Source: DAOQAK01 sp043801235 (GTDB lineage: Bacteria; Bacteroidota; Bacteroidia; Bacteroidales; CG2-30-32-10). Taken from it: DNA of 5,032 nt. Below the pieces are notes generated by a model. That model was not told the origin of the DNA. It made no database searches and worked only from the letters and a program-made list of their open reading frames with translations. The stretch lies in the NCBI GenBank assembly GCA_043801235.1, contig JAZDMF010000423.1, positions 1-5,032 of the forward strand, read 5' to 3'. Each line of letters opens with the position of its first letter. The first letter of the stretch is position 1. Below, piece by piece: positions 1 through 4,812 of the stretch. The position numbers were made by a program, and so were the translations under genes.

Positions 1-49
1 CAAAGCTGCTCAGCAAATAGTCAGTGTATAAATCTAATATTCCTTGCAT
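1..49 (-). CDS. N-terminus of a probable IS4-type transposase (cut by window edge)
   Basis: Reading leftwards from the ATG at 49-47, the frame is open to the window edge and gives MQGILDLYTDYLLSSF, with the next codon starting with G. An in-frame stop (TAG at 61-59) lies just upstream and there is no other start between, so this ATG is the natural start. From memory, 'LDLYTDYLLSSF' is the typical opening of a group of IS4-like (DDE) transposases, which usually continue with a 'GxTTATGLS' type segment. Such an enzyme would cut and join the ends of its own insertion sequence. Only 16 codons are visible, so the catalytic DDE residues and the far IS end are outside the window. If the call is right, an insertion sequence lies immediately downstream of the Crp/Fnr gene and its near end falls somewhere in 60-281. 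The alternative is an unrelated protein with a chance resemblance. Confidence 0.5.
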   Translation of the reverse strand, partial: MQGILDLYTDYLLSSF

Positions 50-146
50 ATAGCAAAGCTATAGTGCTGTCAAAGAACGGTTATATGGTGCAATAATTTT
101 TAATCAACAGTCAATTGTTAATTTTGCGTAACATCAGTTAAGTATA

Positions 147-154
147 CAAAGATA
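147..154 (-). promoter_or_regulatory. Possible Bacteroidota -7 promoter box
   Basis: On the minus strand this reads TATCTTTG, matching the Bacteroidota -7 consensus TAnnTTTG. It would start transcription near position 140, about 90 bases before the putative transposase ATG at 49. No TTTG -33 box is seen at the usual 19-21 base spacing, so the match is only half a promoter and may be chance in AT-rich DNA. Confidence 0.3.
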
Positions 155-201
155 CACTATAAATAGAATAGGATATGGTCAATAAGTAAAATATAGTTAC
201 G

Positions 202-236
202 GTATTTTTGCGATAATTATCGTAAAAAATACGATA
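202..236. repeat. Nested, mutually exclusive inverted repeats
   Basis: Bases 211-222 form a perfect palindrome, CGATAATTATCG. Its arms extend outwards to 202-216 and 217-232 with one G/T mismatch (210/223) and a single extra A on the right. The right arm also pairs with the next bases: TATCGTA at 218-224 and TACGATA at 230-236 form a perfect 7-base stem around an AAAAA loop. The two structures share bases and cannot form together. No T-run of terminator type follows on either strand, so a plain intrinsic terminator is unlikely. An operator for a dimeric regulator, or the end region of the neighbouring insertion sequence, fits better. The repeats are seen directly; the role is inference. Confidence 0.6.
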
Positions 237-278
237 TTAAATGTGATTCGTTTTTGCTTTTGATGGCATAGCTTTTCC

Positions 279-288
279 CGGTTAACCG
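279..288. repeat. Perfect palindrome over the Crp/Fnr stop codon
   Basis: CGGTTAACCG is a perfect 10-base palindrome that contains the TAA stop of the Crp/Fnr gene (284-282). On the minus transcript it is followed by GGAAAAGC rather than a T-run, so it is not a convincing terminator. It may be chance, or a weak 3' end hairpin. Confidence 0.4.
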
Positions 289-971
289 TTAATGCATATA
301 TGTGTAAGCTTTTTGAAATCGAGAATAGCTATATTGTTATCATCCACCTTAATGATTCTATCTTCATGAAAGGATTTAAGTACCCTTAAAGCAGTATCCT
401 TTGACATACCTGTCAGTTCAGCGATATCATGTTTTGAAATAGTCAGCATCATAGGATTCGCTTGATTGTATATGTCGTCATAAAGATACAGCAGAACTTC
501 GGCAATCCTGCCATGAACCTGCTTATGGGAAAGTGAAGTGAACCTGCTGATGTACTCCATGGAACGGTGGCAGATGTTCTCAGTCAGCTTATCAAATACT
601 TTTGGATTATGCATCGCGATTCTTTTATAGGCAGCAAGGTCGTAAAAACAGCAATTCGAGTCCTCGATCGCTTTTACAGAAAACAAATGCTGGTTATTGT
701 TATAAGATGCAATAATTCCGATAACTTCAAAAGGTTTGATTAGCCGAATAATAATATTATTGCCGGATGTGCTTTCAACATATGACTTGGCAAGGCCTGA
801 CGTGAGGAACATGAGCTGAGAACTTTTTGTTCCTTTTTTTATGATTAATTCATCCGCTTTGTAACAAACCTCATATTTTGTTTTTTCAAGAGATTTTAAC
901 TCATCAGCTGTCAATAATTTGAAGACACTCAACTGACTGGATTCAATAATATTTTTTTGTTTATGCTTCAT
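282..971 (-). CDS. Crp/Fnr-family transcriptional regulator
   Basis: This 229-residue protein has the full length and two-domain plan of the family. Residues about 17-133 form the cyclic-nucleotide-binding-type beta-barrel sensor, followed by the long dimerisation helix (about 120-150). A winged helix-turn-helix spans about 176-215, with recognition helix 'MSKDTALRVLKSF' (189-201). That helix keeps the conserved Arg (R196) but has KD where CRP has RE. The cAMP-contact region does not match CRP: the Gly-Glu pair reads GI (85-86) and the Arg-Ser pair is hydrophobic near 96-97, so cAMP binding is unlikely. There is no N-terminal cysteine cluster like that of FNR. Cysteines occur only at 36, 107, 108, 134 and 226, so an FNR-type 4Fe-4S sensor is not supported. 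It lies 120 bases after the multiheme cytochrome gene on the same strand and may be read through from it. The signal sensed is unknown; oxygen, redox or nitrogen oxides are guesses from the family and the neighbours. Confidence 0.92.
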   Translation of the reverse strand: MKHKQKNIIESSQLSVFKLLTADELKSLEKTKYEVCYKADELIIKKGTKSSQLMFLTSGLAKSYVESTSGNNIIIRLIKPFEVIGIIASYNNNQHLFSVKAIEDSNCCFYDLAAYKRIAMHNPKVFDKLTENICHRSMEYISRFTSLSHKQVHGRIAEVLLYLYDDIYNQANPMMLTISKHDIAELTGMSKDTALRVLKSFHEDRIIKVDDNNIAILDFKKLTHICING

Positions 972-1091
972 AAAATATTAGTGAAGTATTCTATACATTA
1001 TGTTACTGGGAATATATGTCCTTATACCTTATTTATTATGTACAGTTCACCACCAAAAAAAAAATCCTTTCGTTGAGCCTTTCTGATAATA
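972..1091 (-). other. Spacer between cytochrome and Crp/Fnr genes, with T10 run
   Basis: On the minus strand the cytochrome stop is followed by a direct repeat (GAAAGGCTCAACGAAAGGA) and then ten T's (1064-1055). A T-run at this place suggests a transcript end, but I find no GC-rich stem before it; the two GAAAGG copies are direct, not inverted. Upstream of the regulator ATG I see no TAnnTTTG box. The regulator may therefore depend on read-through from the cytochrome gene or on a promoter type I do not recognise. Confidence 0.35.
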
Positions 1092-2765
1092 TCAATATGC
1101 TTTGGGGTCATGATCTTCTCCGTGGCAGGTCAGAATGCAAGTTCCGTGATGCAGCCCTGTGTCAACAAAACTCCTTGTTCCGCTTCCTGAATTTGATACT
1201 ATGGTATTCTGGAAATTTATCAGGTTGGTGTTATAGGTACTGTTGCCCTGTGTACTGCTAATACCATGTGCATCATGACACACATTGCATGGTGTCTTTT
1301 CTTCAACAATATGTTTATAATGATACCCAAAAGATTCATCAGCCAGAATGGATGCACGGCTGTGGCATTTGTAGCAAAGGGCATAATTAGCAACAGATTC
1401 CGTGGTATTATCAGTTTTTATATATTGTAATCTCAGCATGTCGTTATATATAGATCCGTGCGGACCCTGTGCACCGACAGGGGAGTTGCTGCCATGGCAG
1501 TCTGTGCAATAAATCCAACTGCTGGTTGTGAGCGGGGCGATCAGGCTTGGAACATCGGTGTTCGTACCGACAGAAGCTACCGGATGATAAGAAGGATTGC
1601 CAAAAGCAAATTCAAGACTTACATTATTTTGTGCAATTTGCCTCGCCGTTGAGCTTGCCGTCATTGAATTTACTGAATGACAGCGATAACAAATTTCATA
1701 CTCGTATGTCACTGAACTTACGGTATTGCCATTCTGGTCAATTCCAACAGCGCCGGCATTGGATCCTTTTACAAATGGAGCAACTGCATCCTCGTATTTT
1801 GCTGCATGCGGATTATGACAGTCAACACATTCCACATGTTTTACCATGGGTATTGCAGATTCTGCGGCATCATGAATGTCAGTATAAGCATAGACATCAT
1901 GCTTATAGGTTTTCAAAAATTCCAACTGCATGTTATTCCCTACAACATTTCCATTGTGACAATCAAAGCAATTGCTTTCTTCAGTCTGGTACTTCAGCAA
2001 TCGTGGTACTCCACCAGACTGATGCGGATTGTGACAGTTCTCACAGGCATTTTCTGCAACGGTTGTCCATGATGTATTGGGCCATGGATCCGGAGCAACA
2101 CCATTCCAAGTTTTAACTGAGGTACTGTGTATGCTCGCCGACCAGTCTGTGCGCTGGTGACAACTGTTACAAAGATCTGAATACTGCGTGGAAGCAAGAA
2201 GAAAATCCTCATAAACGCTGCTGTGAGGATCATGGCAAGATGTACATTGCATCTTCCCATTTTCTAATGTTACAGGAAAAGTTATGGTTGAAGGAGTTTT
2301 AAGCTGAGGGTCGGAAGAGGCAAGAGTAGCATCATACACAAATGAAATCGGGTGATCGTCCCTGAGATCAGTCGCCAGGTTACTTTTACCTATAGGCATA
2401 TTAATAGTCGAGCTGAAATCAATGATTGTACTCTGGCTTAATACATTACCCAAAGCGGTTGTTCCGTCATGACATGATAGGCAAAGCATAGAAGATCCGT
2501 CAGGCTGACCAGGCAGGGCCTGCAGGGTTGAGCTGCTGTACAAAGTGTATACAACGCCCTGATCAGCTCTGTTCCATAAAGGTGCGGCGGGATTGCTGTT
2601 ATGCGGTGTATGACAGAATATGCATATCTCAGATTCAGTGGTGGCTTTTACATCACCGGTTCCGCTTACCGATAAATTATGCTTGGTGGTGACGATTGAC
2701 TGTGCATCAATGTTCACATTAAAACCAAACAATAAAACAAACAGGATAAATATTGTCTTTCTCAT
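1092..2765 (-). CDS. Exported dodecaheme cytochrome c (doubled-CXXCH type)
   Basis: I take the ATG at 2765-2763 as the start, giving 557 residues. A TTG at 2777 would add four residues, but the ATG makes an ATGA overlap with the upstream stop codon and puts the signal peptide (MRKTIFILFVLLFG..., cut about after Ala21 in 'NIDA-QS') in standard form. The mature part holds 11 CXXCH heme motifs, at residues about 48, 95, 174, 199, 241, 266, 313, 359, 420, 464 and 493. A twelfth, CILTCH (CX3CH), lies at 543-548, ten residues before the C-terminus. Several motifs continue as CHxPH, as in the doubled-CXXCH cytochrome family, and the extra histidines can serve as axial ligands. That is one heme per about 45 residues, a dense packing suited to moving electrons along a chain. 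There is no lipobox, so it is periplasmic, or passed on to the surface. It is coupled to the NHL propeller gene. No catalytic site is recognisable; electron transfer is the inferred role and the partner is unknown. Confidence 0.93.
   Translation of the reverse strand: MRKTIFILFVLLFGFNVNIDAQSIVTTKHNLSVSGTGDVKATTESEICIFCHTPHNSNPAAPLWNRADQGVVYTLYSSSTLQALPGQPDGSSMLCLSCHDGTTALGNVLSQSTIIDFSSTINMPIGKSNLATDLRDDHPISFVYDATLASSDPQLKTPSTITFPVTLENGKMQCTSCHDPHSSVYEDFLLASTQYSDLCNSCHQRTDWSASIHSTSVKTWNGVAPDPWPNTSWTTVAENACENCHNPHQSGGVPRLLKYQTEESNCFDCHNGNVVGNNMQLEFLKTYKHDVYAYTDIHDAAESAIPMVKHVECVDCHNPHAAKYEDAVAPFVKGSNAGAVGIDQNGNTVSSVTYEYEICYRCHSVNSMTASSTARQIAQNNVSLEFAFGNPSYHPVASVGTNTDVPSLIAPLTTSSWIYCTDCHGSNSPVGAQGPHGSIYNDMLRLQYIKTDNTTESVANYALCYKCHSRASILADESFGYHYKHIVEEKTPCNVCHDAHGISSTQGNSTYNTNLINFQNTIVSNSGSGTRSFVDTGLHHGTCILTCHGEDHDPKAY
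2762..2765 (-). other. ATGA start/stop overlap coupling NHL and cytochrome genes
   Basis: The cytochrome ATG (2765-2763) overlaps the TGA stop (2764-2762) of the NHL gene in the four bases ATGA. This is the usual arrangement for translational coupling: ribosomes ending the propeller can restart on the cytochrome. The preceding bases (GTAAAGAA) form at most a weak ribosome binding site, which fits re-initiation. This overlap decides the cytochrome start. Confidence 0.8.
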
Positions 2766-3787
2766 TTCTTTACGCAATTTGTTAGTTGAAAAATCTGTAC
2801 TCTTGAATTGTAGCTGTCTGCAACATAAATATAATCATCAGCATCAATATAAATTCCTGATGGCATCCAGAACTGTCCTTCATCCTGGCCCTGTGAGCCG
2901 AATTTATACAGGAAGTTCCCATTGATGTCAAAAATCTGTACCACATGAAATAATGCATCCGAAACATAGATATTTCCATAAGAATCCGTGGCAATGCCTT
3001 TGGGTCTTGCAAAGTAACCTGATGCATCTCCCGAAGTGCCGAAAACAGAAATGACCTCGCCATCTTTATTTAAAACCTGTACTCTGAAATTCATAGAATC
3101 GATGATGTAGATATTTCCTTCATTATCAATCCAGATATTTGTGGGATAATTGAAATCACCGAAGGCAGTACCGCGTTTGCCAATACGTTTGATAAGTTCA
3201 CCCTTTTCATTTAAAACAGATATCCTGTGTGCCGATGTCTCAACAACCCATATTTGGCCGGTCAATTTTGAATAAGCGATACCAGTGGGTTGTTCCAGCA
3301 CAAGTGAATCATTCAGAACTTCACATGCTTTTTTGTCAGCGGGGACAATGAAGATTTTATTTAGATATGAATCTGTAAACAGAACTTCATTGTTTTGAAA
3401 CGCACAAATTCCGATCAGGGACTGGAAATCTACATTCCGGGTTTTTAAAATGCTGGATGTACCACTGAGTTTTTTTCCAACTTTAAAAACAGCATTATTA
3501 CCCTGGTCTAAAACCCAAAGGCTATTCGTGTCAACTGCCAGAACAGATATAGGTTTACTTAAGGCAGGTGTTTTTTCACCAAGAATAATTCTTTTTAACC
3601 ATTCCTTAACTCCTGTTTTTACTCCGGATTCTTTCGATAAGGGCCATTGATTCACCCATTTTACTTCCGCAGTTTCAAGAGAAACTGAACCAGAAATTTT
3701 TAAAGTGTCCTGACAATTTGCATTATGGAAAAAGTAAACAAAAATCGTAATTAAAAATATGGAATGATATGGAAAAAGGATTTTCAT
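2762..3787 (-). CDS. Exported six-repeat NHL beta-propeller protein
   Basis: The 341-residue protein begins with a signal peptide (charged start, hydrophobic segment about 9-20, end near 'HNANC-QD' at 21-27). The context of Cys25 is not a good lipobox, so lipid attachment is uncertain. Six NHL-type repeats follow at about 78-105, 122-148, 166-192, 214-240, 261-286 and 308-333, the last four with the clear pattern 'PxGIxxDxxGNIYVxDSxxxRVQIF'. Six repeats make one closed six-bladed propeller, and the fold ends only a few residues before the C-terminus. The N-terminal segment (about 57-80, '...LGEKTPALSKPI') resembles the lead-in of propellers that, from memory, often sit beside multiheme cytochrome genes. 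Such propellers mostly bind other proteins; no enzyme site is visible. The overlap with the cytochrome gene suggests the two proteins work together in the envelope, for example as a docking or assembly partner. Partner and role are inference. Confidence 0.9.
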   Translation of the reverse strand: MKILFPYHSIFLITIFVYFFHNANCQDTLKISGSVSLETAEVKWVNQWPLSKESGVKTGVKEWLKRIILGEKTPALSKPISVLAVDTNSLWVLDQGNNAVFKVGKKLSGTSSILKTRNVDFQSLIGICAFQNNEVLFTDSYLNKIFIVPADKKACEVLNDSLVLEQPTGIAYSKLTGQIWVVETSAHRISVLNEKGELIKRIGKRGTAFGDFNYPTNIWIDNEGNIYIIDSMNFRVQVLNKDGEVISVFGTSGDASGYFARPKGIATDSYGNIYVSDALFHVVQIFDINGNFLYKFGSQGQDEGQFWMPSGIYIDADDYIYVADSYNSRVQIFQLTNCVKK

Positions 3788-3847
3788 GAAATTTAATAAT
3801 GACTTGCTATTTTGTAAAAACTGAGTAAAACATCTTTTTTATCATTT

Positions 3848-3879
3848 AAAAATTTGACAGACAGACTTATTGTCTCTCT
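3848..3879 (-). terminator. Weak stem-loop with T-run between NrfJ-like and NHL genes
   Basis: Bases 3859-3866 (AGACAGAC) pair with 3872-3879 (GTCTCTCT) in 7 of 8 positions around the loop TTATT. On the minus transcript the stem is followed after six bases by five U's (3852-3848). It lies about 45 bases after the NrfJ-like stop and about 60 bases before the NHL start. It could be a weak terminator or attenuator that lowers expression of the downstream pair, or an operator-like inverted repeat. The stem is short and the U-run displaced, so confidence is low. Confidence 0.35.
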
Positions 3880-3923
3880 AAAAACCGGAAGAGTTATGAT
3901 ACAAAATAATGGATCAAAAAATC

Positions 3924-4673
3924 TCATTTCACAATTCGTGCATCTTCTATAATCACTTCGTAATTATAGCCAAAGCCATAATCTTTATCCAAAGAAATTT
4001 TTCCTTCAACAGTTATGATATCACCGGTGGTAACTTCCTGATTGATTGTTATTGTCAGGTCATATTTCCCATCCGATTCAGTTCCGTCCTGCAAATGAAT
4101 CCAGTTCTTATTCATGATTCCTGTATTGAATTTTGTAACTTTCCCTGCAATCTTTACAGTGGTGCCGTTGTATATGGCTTTTTTTGAATATAATTCACCA
4201 ATAGTGATTGCACCTTCCACCGCTTCAATTTTAATTTCGATTTTGGCATTGGCTGGTTTTGTGTAAGTATTGGAGTCGGTTTTTGTCCAGTTGGCATGCG
4301 ACTCAGGTATTTCAGTTTCTTTTTCTTCAGTTATTGGGGTTTTGCTGACTTTCTCGAGAAACAGAATTTTTTTGAATGTCCTGTTCAGTTCCCTGCTTTT
4401 CAGATCATAAAAATAAAAACCACCTTTGAAGTAAAATGTGTCACCTGCAGCAGCTTCCATTTTAGGTACAGCAATCCAAAGCGTATCTCCAATCAATACA
4501 CCCAGACTGTCTTTCTTTACATGCAGGTAGGTGTACTCTGATACTTGTTTGACTTCCTGCACAACAACTTTGATAACGCCTGTTTTCAGTGAGTCTTTAG
4601 GTTGCTTATCATTTCCTGAATAACAAGTCAGTGAAAACACAACTATGGAAATTATTAAAAAAAAATATCTCAT
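3924..4673 (-). CDS. NrfJ-like exported protein with two OB-fold-like domains
   Basis: A hydrophobic N-terminal signal (residues 1-16) leads to Cys17 in 'FSLTC'. This is a poor lipobox but possibly a lipoprotein signal in this group; otherwise signal peptidase I cuts shortly after. Domain 1 (about 31-109) carries the NrfJ hallmarks: 'TGVIKVVVQEV', 'YTYLHVK' (47-53), 'LWIAVPK' (65-71), 'GD' (77-78) and 'SRELNRTFKKILF' (93-105). An acidic, Thr/Lys-rich linker (110-150) follows. Domain 2 (about 157-248) contains 'GTTVKIAGKVTKFN', 'GIMNKNWIHLQDGT' (185-198), 'GDIITVEG' (217-224) and 'DYGFGYNYEVIIEDA', typical of small exported OB-fold proteins that databases tend to label 'nucleic-acid-binding' by fold alone. 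NrfJ is named after the nrf (nitrite reductase) operon of Wolinella, where its role is not settled. Being exported, it is unlikely to bind DNA here. Its place before a cytochrome gene suggests an accessory role in envelope redox protein function. Confidence 0.85.
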   Translation of the reverse strand: MRYFFLIISIVVFSLTCYSGNDKQPKDSLKTGVIKVVVQEVKQVSEYTYLHVKKDSLGVLIGDTLWIAVPKMEAAAGDTFYFKGGFYFYDLKSRELNRTFKKILFLEKVSKTPITEEKETEIPESHANWTKTDSNTYTKPANAKIEIKIEAVEGAITIGELYSKKAIYNGTTVKIAGKVTKFNTGIMNKNWIHLQDGTESDGKYDLTITINQEVTTGDIITVEGKISLDKDYGFGYNYEVIIEDARIVK

Positions 4674-4702
4674 TTTAATTAATGGTTTTTAGAAATAAAA
4701 TT

Positions 4703-4710
4703 CAAAATTA
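4703..4710 (-). promoter_or_regulatory. Possible -7 promoter box of the NrfJ-like gene
   Basis: The minus strand reads TAATTTTG, a full match to TAnnTTTG, 30 bases before the ATG at 4673. This gives a plausible leader of about 25 bases. No TTTG is present at the expected -33 position (about 4730), so the match is partial. If real, it would start a transcript covering the NrfJ-like, NHL and cytochrome genes. Confidence 0.4.
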
Positions 4711-4760
4711 CCTTATTATTTTATGAATTATGAGTGAAGTTCAGCATTAATAATTTGAAG

Positions 4761-4770
4761 TACAATTGTA
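4761..4770. repeat. Perfect palindrome upstream of the promoter box
   Basis: TACAATTGTA is a perfect 10-base palindrome, about 50 bases upstream of the putative -7 box at 4703-4710 and directly next to the T-run that ends the TPR gene region. Its position would suit an operator or activator site for the NrfJ-like/NHL/cytochrome unit, but AT-rich palindromes of this size can also arise by chance. Confidence 0.35.
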
Positions 4771-4791
4771 AAAAAATCCTTCTTTGGTTTT
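4770..4791 (-). terminator. Weak terminator candidate after the TPR gene
   Basis: On the minus transcript, AAAACC (4791-4786) can pair with GG and the following T's (4779-4773, one bulged A) around the loop AAAGAA, and the T-run continues to 4770. It lies about 20 bases after the TAG stop of the TPR gene. The stem has only two G-C pairs, so it would end transcription weakly at best, leaving partial read-through into the NrfJ-like gene possible. Confidence 0.3.
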
Positions 4792-4812
4792 CTATGCAAA
4801 TTAAAACTGACA

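Noticed and set aside
102..122. Inverted AACA/TGTT around GTCAAT in the left spacer
   Set aside because: Four-base stem with a mismatch on extension; not above chance in AT-rich sequence.
966..986. CTTCA/TGAAG inverted repeat around the Crp/Fnr start codon
   Set aside because: Only five pairs with an 11-base AT-rich loop; too weak to claim a regulatory hairpin or autoregulatory site.
1082..1095. FNR-box-like TTGATATTATCAG near the cytochrome stop codon
   Set aside because: The half-sites are separated by three bases instead of four, and the site overlaps the stop codon over 110 bases before the regulator ATG; likely chance.
1016..1261. Plus-strand open frame of 81 codons
   Set aside because: It overlaps the cytochrome C-terminus antisense and its N-terminal part is AT-rich spacer; no recognisable protein.
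1547..2116. 189-codon open frame on the plus strand
   Set aside because: It lies wholly antisense to the cytochrome gene, whose heme motifs prove the minus frame. The product is a His/Gln/Ser-rich low-sense sequence with no domain.
1994..2260. Second minus-strand frame inside the cytochrome gene
   Set aside because: It is a frame-shifted shadow of the cytochrome; the motifs CTSCH, CNSCH and CENCH all fall in the main frame without interruption.
2782..3063. Minus-strand frame inside the NHL gene
   Set aside because: It is out of frame with the intact six-repeat propeller and shows no domain of its own.
3909..4187. Plus-strand frames opposite the NrfJ-like gene (also 4296-4541)
   Set aside because: They are antisense to a gene with clear domain signatures and give no recognisable product.
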